Positions 26,146-35,469 of a DNA stretch of 64,000 bases are shown here, piece after piece. This stretch comes from Nitrosopumilus oxyclinae (lineage in GTDB: Archaea > Thermoproteota > Nitrososphaeria > Nitrososphaerales > Nitrosopumilaceae). The position numbers and the translations under genes were made by a program. A model generated the notes under the pieces. That model was not told the DNA's origin, did no database searches, and worked only from the letters and a program-made list of their open reading frames with translations. Location: NCBI RefSeq assembly GCF_013407165.1, contig NZ_CP026994.1, positions 1,144,187-1,208,186 of the forward strand. The letters are read 5' to 3'. How positions within the stretch are numbered: the first letter of the stretch is position 1; the number at the start of each line of letters is the position of its first letter.

Positions 26146-27138
26146 TTGAGACAGATGATTTTTCAAAATAAAGTATTATTTGGAATAATACTTTTTTTGA
26201 CTTTATCATTTATCCTTCCAGTAAATGCGGAAATAGACACACCAAAACAACAAATGAACAAAGGTGTTTCTCCAGAAAATATTCTTTGTGTTGAAGCACT
26301 AGAATTAGTTATTAGATCAAATGGATCTCCAGCTTGCGTAAAAACAGAAACTGCAATAAAAATGGAAAAAAGAGGCACATTATTTTCCCCAATAAAATTT
26401 ACAGATTTGAATGAAGTAAAAAAATTAATCCAAGCAACTGACAGAGAAATCCAAACAATTCCTGCATCATCAATGTCTATTGTTAATTTTTACATTACAG
26501 ATCATGATTTGAATATTGCACATAGTGGTGTAGAAGTCATTCCAACTGATGGGTTGTTTGAATTTACAATCAACGGGGTTTCAATTGAAGGACCTGAAAA
26601 TATGATTGAGACAGGACCTAACACAGGACAATTTTACATTAAATTAGAATTACCTGAATCAATTAATGGGAAACCATTAAGTCAAAACGATATTGTTTTG
26701 ATAAGATATTTGGACGCATCAGATTATTCTGGAGATAAAAGAGTGCTTGTAAAATCATTCCCATTAACTTCGACATTTGCCAAAGTTGAAACTTTGGGCG
26801 GAGGTTCTAGGATTGGACATGAATTTACATTAAGAATTTACGAACCAGATGCAAATAGAGATTCTAAAAATGAAGACAAGATCCCACTAAGTTTATTTGA
26901 ATTCAGAGGAGAGGGAGGAATTAGAACAACTTTATCAAATCCAAGTTTTGATGCAAATTCAGCATTTCTCATAGAGACAGGACCCAATTCAAATATTTTT
27001 GAAGTGAAAATTAAAATTCCACGTCAATTAGATGGGAAAACAATCCACATCGGAGATTATTATGAAATTAGATACATTGACAAATCCACACCATCAAATA
27101 CAAATGAAAAAATCATCCTCAAAGGTAGAATAGGATAA
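26146..27138 (+). CDS. Secreted protein with two ETGPN-type beta domains
   Basis: 330 residues from TTG at 26146; ATG at 26155 is an equally good start and gives a standard signal peptide (NKVLFGIILFLTLSFILPVNA). After a Cys-containing linker (ILCVEALELVIRSNGSPACV) come two related beta domains, about 110-210 and 215-330, each with a repeated NMIETGPNTGQFYIKLELP / FLIETGPNSNIFEVKIKIP motif. This ETGPNxxxF motif is common in S-layer and other surface proteins of ammonia-oxidising archaea. Function probably structural at the cell surface; not otherwise known. Confidence 0.82.
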   Translation: MRQMIFQNKVLFGIILFLTLSFILPVNAEIDTPKQQMNKGVSPENILCVEALELVIRSNGSPACVKTETAIKMEKRGTLFSPIKFTDLNEVKKLIQATDREIQTIPASSMSIVNFYITDHDLNIAHSGVEVIPTDGLFEFTINGVSIEGPENMIETGPNTGQFYIKLELPESINGKPLSQNDIVLIRYLDASDYSGDKRVLVKSFPLTSTFAKVETLGGGSRIGHEFTLRIYEPDANRDSKNEDKIPLSLFEFRGEGGIRTTLSNPSFDANSAFLIETGPNSNIFEVKIKIPRQLDGKTIHIGDYYEIRYIDKSTPSNTNEKIILKGRIG

Positions 27139-27211
27139 GAGGTTTGATGGATCAACTTTGTCAATTTTCAGCATAACCTAAAGATTTTATTCAAACCTAC
27201 AAAGTATTGTT

Positions 27212-28048
27212 GTGCTTAACACTGTATACAAAGACGCAATTATCAACAGAGACAAAATGCTCTCTATACTAAAAGGGCCTAAATTTGAACAGATTTTACA
27301 AAAAGCACGTGATAATTGGATAGAATTCACACCTACAAAAGAAGAGGTAGTAACTGCAGGGATTGATTCTAGTTTCAACAATACAAAATTTCAAGGAATC
27401 GAGTTATGGGCAACCACTGCTGTTTCTGTAAAATCAGATGGTGAAATTTTAGTTGATTTGCATAAATCAGGATTAGGATCTGCAGATGACATTTCAAGTA
27501 TTGCAAGTAAAATGGAAATTGAGGCATGTGAGAAAACAGTAGATAGTGTAGACATGGTATTGATGGATGGCTCTCTACATTCACAATTGATGACCAGACA
27601 AGCAAACTTGGGTGCATCAATTGTAAGAATAATGAAAAAGAAAGACAATGTTATTTTCATAGCAAAGACGTCAAATACAAAGAAACAATTTGAAAATTTA
27701 GGTTCGCTTGCAGGAGATATCTTCTATTACAATCATGTAACAAATAGTCCAGGATTTAGTAAAATTTTTGTAGAAAAAAAATATGGAGCAGATAAAATAA
27801 TTTCTTCAACATTTGTAAGATTAAGTGATTCCACTCCAATAATTAAATTGGAATTCTTAGGAGATCAACATGATGAAAATGAAGTTAAATCAATTATGAA
27901 TAAATTATACAAAACTAGTGTCGGAGGATATCCATACGCTCTAAAGCTTGCACATAATAACTGTAAAATATCTGATAAAGAACTTGCAAAGATGGTTAGT
28001 TTGTTAGGATTAAGTAATGAAATAGGTTCACGGGAGGTACTGGGTTGA
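27212..28048 (+). CDS. nurA: NurA 5'-3' nuclease
   Basis: 278 residues. The NurA active-site acidics are visible in AGIDSSFNNTKFQG (about 49-62) and DMVLMDGSLHS (about 114-124), and a conserved YPYALKLAHNNCKIS near the C-terminus. NurA is a dimeric nuclease driven by the HerA translocase to resect DNA ends. GTG start at 27212. The stop TGA overlaps the TTG start of herA. Confidence 0.92.
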   Translation: MLNTVYKDAIINRDKMLSILKGPKFEQILQKARDNWIEFTPTKEEVVTAGIDSSFNNTKFQGIELWATTAVSVKSDGEILVDLHKSGLGSADDISSIASKMEIEACEKTVDSVDMVLMDGSLHSQLMTRQANLGASIVRIMKKKDNVIFIAKTSNTKKQFENLGSLAGDIFYYNHVTNSPGFSKIFVEKKYGADKIISSTFVRLSDSTPIIKLEFLGDQHDENEVKSIMNKLYKTSVGGYPYALKLAHNNCKISDKELAKMVSLLGLSNEIGSREVLG

Positions 28049-29577
28049 GTTTAGGTTTTGTAATTGGGGAATCAAAACCTACAATTGTTACAGCAATCAC
28101 ATCAAGAGCGTTATCAGTAGGAGAATATATCAAAATTAGTACAGATGAAGGAGAAATCTTAGGACTAGTAGAAAGATCGTCAGTATCAAGTGCAGCATTT
28201 ACAGATGTAAGGAATTTTGATGAAGCTTCAGAAAGTACTGAAATTGCTGAATTAAACAAAAGAGACAAAACTTTCACTGCACATATTGGAATTTTAGGAT
28301 TTTTAAAAAATCTAAGAAAAGGTCAATCAATCATACCTGCAATTCCCCCAATTCCAGGCACAGAAATTACTTTGCCAAGTGAACAAGACTTGAAAGAAAT
28401 TTTCAGTCCAGAAAAAGAAGGATGGGTAAGTATTGGAAATCTTTTACGAAATAAATCAATTGATGCCAAAGTGAATTTGGATAAAATTGTGTCAAGACAT
28501 TTAGGAATTCTTGCAATGACAGGTATGGGTAAAAGTAATCTAGTATCATTAATTACAAAACAAATTTCAAAATTAAAAGGAACTGTAATAATTTTTGATT
28601 ATCACAATGACTATACAAGTCTAAACATTCCACGAATTAATGTAATTGATGCAAAGATTAATCCCAGACTATTAGATGCTGATCAGTTATCAGAAGTATT
28701 AGAAATCAGAGACGGTGCTAATGTTCAACAACGTGTTTTGAGAATGGCATTTACAAAACATGTAAAAGAATCAAAAGAATTTTGGAGTAAATTAGAGAAT
28801 GAAGTAGAATTTATTGTAAATTCTGAAGATAAAAAATTAAAAGAAATTAGGACATCAGCATATAGAGTTCAAGACATTATAGAAGACGCTCAGAGAAGAT
28901 TTGAAGATATTTTAGATCCAGATATGGGAGACCCAATTAGTTTCATCAAAGAAGGTAGAACAAATATTCTAAATATTTCAGAACTATCTGAAAAACAGGC
29001 AAATGTAGCAGTTGCATTTTATCTACAGCAATTACTCAAAGATAGAAAAGATGCAAGTATTGCAAGACACAGAAAAACTAAGAGAGAAAGAAATTTCAGA
29101 TTTAATTCACCAATTTTTGTAATCATTGAAGAAGCGCATGTCTTCATTCCAAAAGACCACGACACTAGTGCAAAATATTGGGCTGCTAAAATTGCCAGAG
29201 AAGGTCGAAAGTTCGGGCTGGGGTTAGGAGTTGTTTCTCAGCGACCCAGAAGTGTGGATCTTAACGTTCTCAGTCAGATGGGATCATTTGCAATAATGAA
29301 AATAATTCAAGAAGATGACCAGCGACAAATAGCCTCAGCAACAGAGTCAACTAGTCGTGAATTAATTGCTCAATTAACATCACTAAACGTAGGAGACGCA
29401 GTTCTTGTTGGACAATGGACTAATCTTCCATCATTGGTTCACGTGGAAGAGGTAAAAGAGAAGGTAATGGGGGCAGATCAAAGTGCAGTTAATGCATGGG
29501 CAAAAGCAGAAAAAATGAATGAGGTTGCAGTGGAATCAACTCAAGGGTTGGTACAAAAAGATTTGTTATTAGACTAA
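28045..29577 (+). CDS. herA: HerA DNA translocase/helicase
   Basis: 510 residues. N-terminal HAS barrel (about 1-120), then a RecA-like ATPase: Walker A MTGMGKSNLVS (about 155-165), VIIFDYHNDY, Walker B PIFVIIEEAHVF and an arginine-containing SQRPRSVD. The hexameric pump feeds DNA to NurA. TTG start at 28045 overlaps the nurA stop (TTGA) and has GGGAGGT nearby. The stop shares one base with the mre11 start. Confidence 0.94.
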   Translation: MSLGFVIGESKPTIVTAITSRALSVGEYIKISTDEGEILGLVERSSVSSAAFTDVRNFDEASESTEIAELNKRDKTFTAHIGILGFLKNLRKGQSIIPAIPPIPGTEITLPSEQDLKEIFSPEKEGWVSIGNLLRNKSIDAKVNLDKIVSRHLGILAMTGMGKSNLVSLITKQISKLKGTVIIFDYHNDYTSLNIPRINVIDAKINPRLLDADQLSEVLEIRDGANVQQRVLRMAFTKHVKESKEFWSKLENEVEFIVNSEDKKLKEIRTSAYRVQDIIEDAQRRFEDILDPDMGDPISFIKEGRTNILNISELSEKQANVAVAFYLQQLLKDRKDASIARHRKTKRERNFRFNSPIFVIIEEAHVFIPKDHDTSAKYWAAKIAREGRKFGLGLGVVSQRPRSVDLNVLSQMGSFAIMKIIQEDDQRQIASATESTSRELIAQLTSLNVGDAVLVGQWTNLPSLVHVEEVKEKVMGADQSAVNAWAKAEKMNEVAVESTQGLVQKDLLLD

Positions 29578-30719
29578 TGTTATTTTCACACATTTCAGAT
29601 ACGCATTTGGGATTAGTTCAGTACGGTTCAGAAGAACGTGCACAAGATGTCTATGATGTATTTAATCAAGCAATAGATACATCAATTAAAGATCATGTTG
29701 ATTTTGTAATTTTTGCAGGAGATATTTTTCATGTTCCAAATCCAAATGGAACTGCAATTATACAAATGGCAAATGGATTAAAAAGATTAAAACAAAATAA
29801 CATTGATACATTTTTTATTTTAGGAGAACATGACATTAGTAGAATTAGAACTACACCAATACCATATGTTTACCATAATTTAGAATTTTCAAAATATATC
29901 GGTCAAGGAATCCCCATAGAGTACAAAGGAATACTTTTAGCAGGATTCGATAAAATAAGAAAAGCAGAAATTTTACAATATGAAGAAAAATTTGCTGCAA
30001 TAGACAACAAAGTCAAAGATCATTCAGGTCATAAAATTTTGATCTTACATCAAGGCATCACAGAATTCAACAAGTTTGCAGGAGAGATACAATCAACAGA
30101 CTTGCCAAAAAACTTCACGTATTATGCAATGGGACATCTTCATGATAAAGATGTCAAACAATTTAGCCATCTAAGTGGACCAGTAGTTTACCCGGGGTCC
30201 ATAGAATTAACAACTAGTGAGGGAATTAAAGAAACGAAGAAAGGGTTCTTTGAAGTAGACATCTCAGGAAAAGATGCAATTCCAAATTGGATTGAACTAG
30301 ATGCAAGACCCCAAATTTCATTTAAAACAGAATATCAGGATTTGGAAAAAACGATAGGGGAAATCTCTGAAAAAATAGTAACTGAAGGAAAAAAGCCAAT
30401 TGTTGAAGTGAAAATTCAAGGCGAAAACATAGAAACAGACCATATTCAGGCACAAATAGCCAGACTAAACTCATTGGTTTTGAGGTGTTTTTGGAGAATT
30501 AGTACAAAACAGATTTCAGACTCCTCAATATTTCTAGACAGACCAAATGTAATTGATGATGAAATGTACAGATTATCTGTAGATGCACTAGGTTCTGAGC
30601 AATCAGCAAAATTTGCAATAAAAGAACTACTTCCAATTTTAGCAACAGGTGAAATTAAAGAAGCATCACAACTAGTTTTTGAAAATTTTGAAAAATTCAA
30701 AAAGGAGACCAAGTCTTGA
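29577..30719 (+). CDS. mre11: Mre11 DNA double-strand break repair nuclease
   Basis: 380 residues. Phosphodiesterase motifs in order: SDTHLG (about 6-11), GDIFHVPNP, GEHDIS (in place of the common GNHD), LHQG and GHLHDKD. It cuts DNA near breaks together with Rad50. The ATG overlaps the herA stop by one base. The Asn-to-Glu change in the GNHD motif affects a residue that normally coordinates metal and is worth comparing with relatives. Confidence 0.93.
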   Translation: MLFSHISDTHLGLVQYGSEERAQDVYDVFNQAIDTSIKDHVDFVIFAGDIFHVPNPNGTAIIQMANGLKRLKQNNIDTFFILGEHDISRIRTTPIPYVYHNLEFSKYIGQGIPIEYKGILLAGFDKIRKAEILQYEEKFAAIDNKVKDHSGHKILILHQGITEFNKFAGEIQSTDLPKNFTYYAMGHLHDKDVKQFSHLSGPVVYPGSIELTTSEGIKETKKGFFEVDISGKDAIPNWIELDARPQISFKTEYQDLEKTIGEISEKIVTEGKKPIVEVKIQGENIETDHIQAQIARLNSLVLRCFWRISTKQISDSSIFLDRPNVIDDEMYRLSVDALGSEQSAKFAIKELLPILATGEIKEASQLVFENFEKFKKETKS

Positions 30720-32785
30720 TCACATCAATAGAGTTAGGAGATTTTTTAGCTCACTCAAATACAAAACTAGAATTTGAAAATGGGGTCACAGTGTTTGTTG
30801 GAGATAATGGTGCTGGGAAATCAAGTATCATAGATGCCATTACATTTGCATTGTTTGGTCAGCATACTAGAAAATCAAACAAAGGATTGATAAAACGTGG
30901 ATCAAATCAAGGATTTGCAAAAATTAGTTTTTCCATCAATGACAAACAATTCGAAGCTGTAAGAAAAATCGATAGTAAGGGAGCTCTAGCTGCAACATTT
31001 GCTGAAGTGGTGAATGGTGAACGCGTGGAGATTGCAGCAGGGGAAAGAAAACAATTTGGAGAATCAATGACTCAAGAAGTTGAAAAAGTAATTGGTTTAG
31101 ATTTTGAAAAATTAAAAATTGCTTCAATTGTTCAGCAGGGGGAATTAAATGCAATAATTAATGCCAAACCAAAAGAGTTCAAAGAATTATTAAATGCAAT
31201 CATAGGAATTGACAAGCTTGATGTAGCATCAGAAGTAATGAAGACAGTAAACAAAGAATTTCGAGAGAAAATTCGAGACTCCATAGGATATGATGATACA
31301 CATATTGAGATTCTATTTCGAGAATTAGAAAGATATCAAAAAGAAATTAAAAAATCAAAACCAGAAAAAAAGAATTTAGAAATAAAACAAGAACAACTGA
31401 AAAAAGAAGTAGATAATCTAAGAACAAAAGTAGAGACAGAAGCACCAAAAATAGATAAAATCAATCAACTAGAATTGAGAAAAAAAGAGCTATCATCATA
31501 TGCAAAAGAAGCAATTCAAGAGATCCAGCGCGAAATTAGCGAAAATGAGCGTAAAATTCATGATTGTGAGGGTTGTTTTGAGCATGCAGTGCTAAAATCA
31601 GACTTGGAATCTAAAATTCTAAAAGTCGAGGAGGCCATCGATGAAACACTCAAACAAATTCAAGAAATGACAAACCAGACAATATCGTTAAAAGAAAAAT
31701 TATCACTGGCATCAAAACTTCAATTAAAAGACAACAAATGTCCAGTTTGTGATTCAAATGTAGAAAAATTAAATCCATTATTTCAAGAAAATCATCTTCG
31801 TCAAGAAATTACAGATATTGAAAGCCAAATTATTTCAAAAGAAAAAGAAAAAGTCATGTATAATCAAAAAAAGAAAGAGTTTTCAACAAAATTACAAATT
31901 GCAAGAGATGCTGAAGCAACACTTAGAGCTCATTCAATTAACAGTAAAGAAGAATTAATGAAAATACAAGAAGAGGTCAAAGCTAAAAAACAAAGAATTC
32001 CTTTAACAACTAATGGAAGTTTACTTGAAATATCAACTATAGATTCTCATGCAAAAATGATTTATGAAAATATTTCAAAGTTAGAAGAGGAAACTGTAGG
32101 CTTTGATCAACAAGAATTTAATTCTCTAAAAATTTTAATTAATGAAAAACAAATGAGTTTATCTCAAATAGATCAACAGATTGGTGGGATTTCAGAGAAA
32201 ATTTCTAAAGGGGAAGAGCAAATAAACATAATTGAAAAAGCAATTACAGAATTAAAGGTCGTAAAAGAATATGTTTCAAACCTTAATGATATTCAAACAA
32301 ATATCTTCAGTAGGGATGGACCTGTTGCTACAAGCTTAAGATCTTGGGCATTAAACACAATTTCTGCCAAAGCATCAGAATATCTGACATTACTAAATAC
32401 TAAAATTCAAAGAATTATGCTATCAGAAAAAACAAGAGACATTTCAATAGCATGTTATTCAAAAACCGAAGTTTTAGAATTAGAATCCCTAAGTGGTGGT
32501 GAAAAAGTCAGTGTTGCACTTGCATTACGATTAGGCATGTCAAGTCTGCTCGGAGCATCAAATCTTAATTTGATGATTTTGGATGAGCCAACAACACACC
32601 TTGATGCTGAACGTAAAAAATCTCTAGTCGGAGTATTATCACAATTATCAGATATTTCTAATTCAGAGACTAGAATGCAATTCCTAATTATTACTCACGA
32701 TGCAGAAATTTTTGAAGATTCAACAGTAGAACAGATTTACAGATTTGAATCAAGTGAACAAGGAAGTAAAGTTACAGCACTCTAG
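30716..32785 (+). CDS. rad50: Rad50 ATPase, compact form
   Basis: 689 residues, shorter than the about 850-900 of well-studied archaeal Rad50. Walker A VGDNGAGKSS (about 29-38), coiled coil, zinc hook CPVC (about 342-345), second coiled coil, ABC signature LSGGEKVSVALALRLG and Walker B LMILDEPTTHLD near the C-terminus. All functional parts are present, so the shortening is in the coiled-coil arms. TTG start overlaps the mre11 stop (TTGA). The stop overlaps the convergent Kazal-cupredoxin gene by 4 bp. Confidence 0.94.
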   Translation: MITSIELGDFLAHSNTKLEFENGVTVFVGDNGAGKSSIIDAITFALFGQHTRKSNKGLIKRGSNQGFAKISFSINDKQFEAVRKIDSKGALAATFAEVVNGERVEIAAGERKQFGESMTQEVEKVIGLDFEKLKIASIVQQGELNAIINAKPKEFKELLNAIIGIDKLDVASEVMKTVNKEFREKIRDSIGYDDTHIEILFRELERYQKEIKKSKPEKKNLEIKQEQLKKEVDNLRTKVETEAPKIDKINQLELRKKELSSYAKEAIQEIQREISENERKIHDCEGCFEHAVLKSDLESKILKVEEAIDETLKQIQEMTNQTISLKEKLSLASKLQLKDNKCPVCDSNVEKLNPLFQENHLRQEITDIESQIISKEKEKVMYNQKKKEFSTKLQIARDAEATLRAHSINSKEELMKIQEEVKAKKQRIPLTTNGSLLEISTIDSHAKMIYENISKLEEETVGFDQQEFNSLKILINEKQMSLSQIDQQIGGISEKISKGEEQINIIEKAITELKVVKEYVSNLNDIQTNIFSRDGPVATSLRSWALNTISAKASEYLTLLNTKIQRIMLSEKTRDISIACYSKTEVLELESLSGGEKVSVALALRLGMSSLLGASNLNLMILDEPTTHLDAERKKSLVGVLSQLSDISNSETRMQFLIITHDAEIFEDSTVEQIYRFESSEQGSKVTAL

Positions 32786-33570
32786 TTTACATTTACTATT
32801 CCAGTCATCCAAGGATGAACCATACAGTAATAATCATAAGTTCCAGCATCATCAAAAGTGAATTCGTAAACAGCACCTGCCATAAACAAGCTACTATCAA
32901 ATACACCATCAGGAGTTCCAGGCAATCCACTTGTTACAGTGTGAGCTGCTGAATCATCATTAATCCAAGAAACAGTTGCACCCTTTGCAACATTAGTCTC
33001 ATAAGGCAAATAGCATTCATTTGTATCATCACATCCTGGAACTGCAGATCCTGCAGGAACTGAAACAATAGCAGTCATTGGTAATGGTTCAACTTTTGGT
33101 TCAACTTTTGGTTCAACTTTTGGTTCAACTTTTGGTTCAACTTTTGGTTCAACTTTTGGTTCAACTTTTGGTTCAACTTTTGGTTGTACCACTATACACT
33201 CACCCTCATAATCAAATGAAATTCCAGAAGATTCCAAAGTACACATATTTCCATAAGTTTTACCATCAACTCCACATACAGGCCTATAGTCTTTTGTACA
33301 TGGTTTCATGTTTGATTTAGAATCAGTAACACATTCACCTGAATAATCTAATTTTTTATCAGCAGCATTCAACATACACATATTTCCATAAGTTACACCA
33401 TCTACTCCACACATAGGATCCCATTGCATTGTACATGCAACTGGTTTTTCCTCAGCAACTATTCTTGGTTCAATAATTCCAGTTGGATCCATGGCTATGA
33501 ATCCAATAGTTATTGCTGCAAGAACACCTACAATACCAATTACTCCATAAGAAAAATTCATCTCATCCAC
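32782..33570 (-). CDS. Secreted or anchored protein: two Kazal-like domains, PKVE linker, cupredoxin
   Basis: 262 residues. An N-terminal membrane helix (VIGIVGVLAAITIGFIA) is followed by two Kazal-like modules (CTMQWDPMCGVDGVTYG and CTKDYRPVCGVDGKTYG, each closing with GEC, four Cys per module), eight PKVE repeats, and a plastocyanin-like domain with AHTVTSG ... YCMVHPWM (His, Cys, His, Met ligands). Kazal folds usually inhibit serine proteases; the cupredoxin carries electrons. The fusion places both outside the membrane. ATG at 33570 overlaps the HEAT gene; ATG at 33561 has a better spaced AGGTGG and may be the true start. Confidence 0.88.
   Translation of the reverse strand: MDEMNFSYGVIGIVGVLAAITIGFIAMDPTGIIEPRIVAEEKPVACTMQWDPMCGVDGVTYGNMCMLNAADKKLDYSGECVTDSKSNMKPCTKDYRPVCGVDGKTYGNMCTLESSGISFDYEGECIVVQPKVEPKVEPKVEPKVEPKVEPKVEPKVEPKVEPLPMTAIVSVPAGSAVPGCDDTNECYLPYETNVAKGATVSWINDDSAAHTVTSGLPGTPDGVFDSSLFMAGAVYEFTFDDAGTYDYYCMVHPWMTGIVNVN
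33086..33184 (-). repeat. 12-bp repeats encoding PKVE linker
   Basis: Eight near-identical 12-bp units (GGTTCAACTTTT on the plus strand) encode Pro-Lys-Val-Glu repeats that separate the Kazal modules from the cupredoxin. A rigid charged spacer; unit number can change without frameshift. Confidence 0.92.
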
Positions 33571-34051
33571 CTGTCAACTTTGCAAACTTTTCGTTCTTAC
33601 TTAACTTTTCCATAAATTCAATATTAGATAATGCTACAACTGCAGATTCAACGACGGGATGTTCTGGATCGTTTAGAGCCTTTTGAAGAGCTTCTTTTGC
33701 TTCTTTAGAACCGACAACACCCAAAGCTATTGCAGCTTCATGACGTACGAACATACTAGGATCATTAAGAGTTGCATCAGTTAATGGTGGAATAGCACTA
33801 GAATAGGACATTTGACCTAAAGCAAAAGCTGCCTCATGTCGAACTAATTCATTTTCATCATTTTTTAAAACTTTAGCAATATGTGGAACTTTATCTTCTC
33901 CACCAAAATCAACTAAAATACATGCAACTCTTGTTCTAACAACATAATCTGGATGTTCTAAAAGAGAAATAAAATATTCAGTATCTTTTTGTTCATATTT
34001 TGATTCCATCTCTGCAAAAAGTGCCATCCTATCTTCAGTAATTACCTGCAT
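33563..34051 (-). CDS. HEAT-repeat protein
   Basis: 162 residues, about four HEAT/PBS-lyase-type repeats, e.g. VRHEAAFALGQMSYSSAIPP and VRHEAAIALGVVGSKEAKEA. These alpha-helical repeats serve protein binding; some members modify biliproteins but that is unlikely here. No signal peptide. ATG start at 34051. Its stop overlaps the Kazal-cupredoxin gene start, so the two are translated from one transcript. Confidence 0.87.
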   Translation of the reverse strand: MQVITEDRMALFAEMESKYEQKDTEYFISLLEHPDYVVRTRVACILVDFGGEDKVPHIAKVLKNDENELVRHEAAFALGQMSYSSAIPPLTDATLNDPSMFVRHEAAIALGVVGSKEAKEALQKALNDPEHPVVESAVVALSNIEFMEKLSKNEKFAKLTGG

Positions 34052-34131
34052 TTTGTTTTGGAATTTTTTGTGTCCTATATTAGGTTACTAGTTCAGATAT
34101 CTATTTAATGGAAAAAGTCAGATAATTGATA

Positions 34132-34797
34132 ATGGGCATAAAAATTGGCGAAAAAGCACCAAATTTCGGAGTTTCTGAATGGGTACAAGGAGCTCCAACA
34201 AATTTTGATCAAGAAAAAGATCACATAGTATTGCTAGAAGTCTTCCAAGTGAATTGCCCAGGATGTTTCATGAATGCAATTCCTGAAGCAATTGAGATCT
34301 ATAATAAATACAAAGACGAAGGTGTTCGAGTTTTAGGTTTAGCTACTGCTTTTGAAGATTTTGATAAAAATACATTAGATAATTTGAAAATGCTTGCTGA
34401 AACAGGTGAAGTAATTGGAGAAACAAAAGATGCACTTTCATCATATGGCCAATTAAAAGATGGGAATAAGCTTTCATATAAAATTCCATTTCCATTGGCA
34501 ATGGATAATCTCACAAAAACCTCTGGAGAAATTAATCAGGAAAAAATCATGGAGTTTATCTATCCTCAAATTCCAGATTTTGACTCACAACCAGATGAAT
34601 ACAAAAATCAAATCATTGAAAGAGTGAAAAGTTACATGAAATCTAAAGAATATTCAGCCGAGACATTTGAAAAATTCTCCCTACAAGGAACACCATCGAT
34701 GATAATAGTAGACAGAAAAGGGATTCTCAGAGATGTGTCATTTGGACAATCAGGTCACGTTGATGCCATAATTCAGAAATTGATAAATGAAAATTAA
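34132..34797 (+). CDS. Thioredoxin-fold (AhpC/TlpA-like) protein with CPGC
   Basis: 221 residues from ATG at 34132 (a TTG six bases upstream is also in frame). Opening IGEKAPNFGVSEWV and VLLEVFQVNCPGCFMNAIPE are peroxiredoxin/TlpA-like; CPGC at about 40-43 is the redox site. A 60-residue helical insert (NLTKTSGEINQEKIMEFIYP) precedes the cis-Pro segment GTPSMIIVDRKG. No signal peptide, so cytoplasmic. A disulfide reductase or peroxidase role is inferred. Confidence 0.85.
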   Translation: MGIKIGEKAPNFGVSEWVQGAPTNFDQEKDHIVLLEVFQVNCPGCFMNAIPEAIEIYNKYKDEGVRVLGLATAFEDFDKNTLDNLKMLAETGEVIGETKDALSSYGQLKDGNKLSYKIPFPLAMDNLTKTSGEINQEKIMEFIYPQIPDFDSQPDEYKNQIIERVKSYMKSKEYSAETFEKFSLQGTPSMIIVDRKGILRDVSFGQSGHVDAIIQKLINEN

Positions 34798-34798
34798 G

Positions 34799-34879
34799 TT
34801 ATTTAATCAAAACTAGTGCAACAGACAATACTACAACAAATACAAACCCACATACAAGGGCAATTTTTGCATTATCCAT
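34799..34879 (-). CDS. 26-residue single-helix membrane microprotein (candidate)
   Basis: ATG at 34879 to TAA at 34799: a short N-terminus MDNAK, then about 19 mostly hydrophobic residues (IALVCGFVFVVVLSVALVL) ending IK. AGGT directly precedes the ATG. It fills the gap between the thioredoxin-fold gene and the next minus-strand gene. A transmembrane helix of the right length with flanking charges supports coding, but short ORFs of this kind can arise by chance. Confidence 0.45.
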   Translation of the reverse strand: MDNAKIALVCGFVFVVVLSVALVLIK

Positions 34880-34913
34880 ACCTAGTATCAAAAATATAAA
34901 ATTCTAGTATCTT

Positions 34914-35468
34914 TTATTTTCTTCTTTTAATTACGAGTAAAATTGTACCAACTATTCCACCAATAATCAAAAGTGCAAGGATTATTGTGATGTAGATTAA
35001 TCCCTCATCATCATCTTCTAAAGGCATTAAATCAGGTGGAGGCATGTCAGTAGTTTTTTCAGTTAAACCAGAAAGATACTCAGTTCCAACAATATCTAAA
35101 GTGTTATCTCCAATCCCTGTAAAATTTAAAGTAATAAAAGAAATTTCTTGATTTGTTTTTACCTGAGGAACATATTCTTGTCCATTAAGATAAAATGTTA
35201 GATTACCTCCCAAAAGATTCTGAGGAAGAATTACTTCACTTAGATTATTCTCCAATCCACTTGATATGTAAAGAGTTAATTTTTTCTCATCTTTATAAAA
35301 TTCAAAATCAGTAATTTGAAAATTAGAAATAGTTTGTACTTCAAACGTATGACCGCCTGTTTGAATATCCAATCTATTAACTAAACCAGTAGCATCAGAT
35401 AATGCTTGACCATAGACAGGAGTTATTACAAAAAGTAATGCAACAGTTAACGCAAATAATATTTTCAA
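34914..35468 (-). CDS. Exported protein with C-terminal membrane anchor
   Basis: 184 residues: signal peptide (ILFALTVALLFVITPVYG), an all-beta domain (VNRLDIQTGGHTFEVQT, then SNFQITDFEFYKDEKKLTLY), an acidic Pro-containing stalk (MPPPDLMPLEDDDEG), then a membrane helix (IYITIILALLIIGGIVGTIL) and KRRK at the end. This is the sorting layout of many thaumarchaeal surface proteins. Function unknown. It begins 1 bp after the L15e stop on the same strand, which hints at shared transcription. Confidence 0.82.
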   Translation of the reverse strand: MKILFALTVALLFVITPVYGQALSDATGLVNRLDIQTGGHTFEVQTISNFQITDFEFYKDEKKLTLYISSGLENNLSEVILPQNLLGGNLTFYLNGQEYVPQVKTNQEISFITLNFTGIGDNTLDIVGTEYLSGLTEKTTDMPPPDLMPLEDDDEGLIYITIILALLIIGGIVGTILLVIKRRK

Positions 35469-35469
35469 T

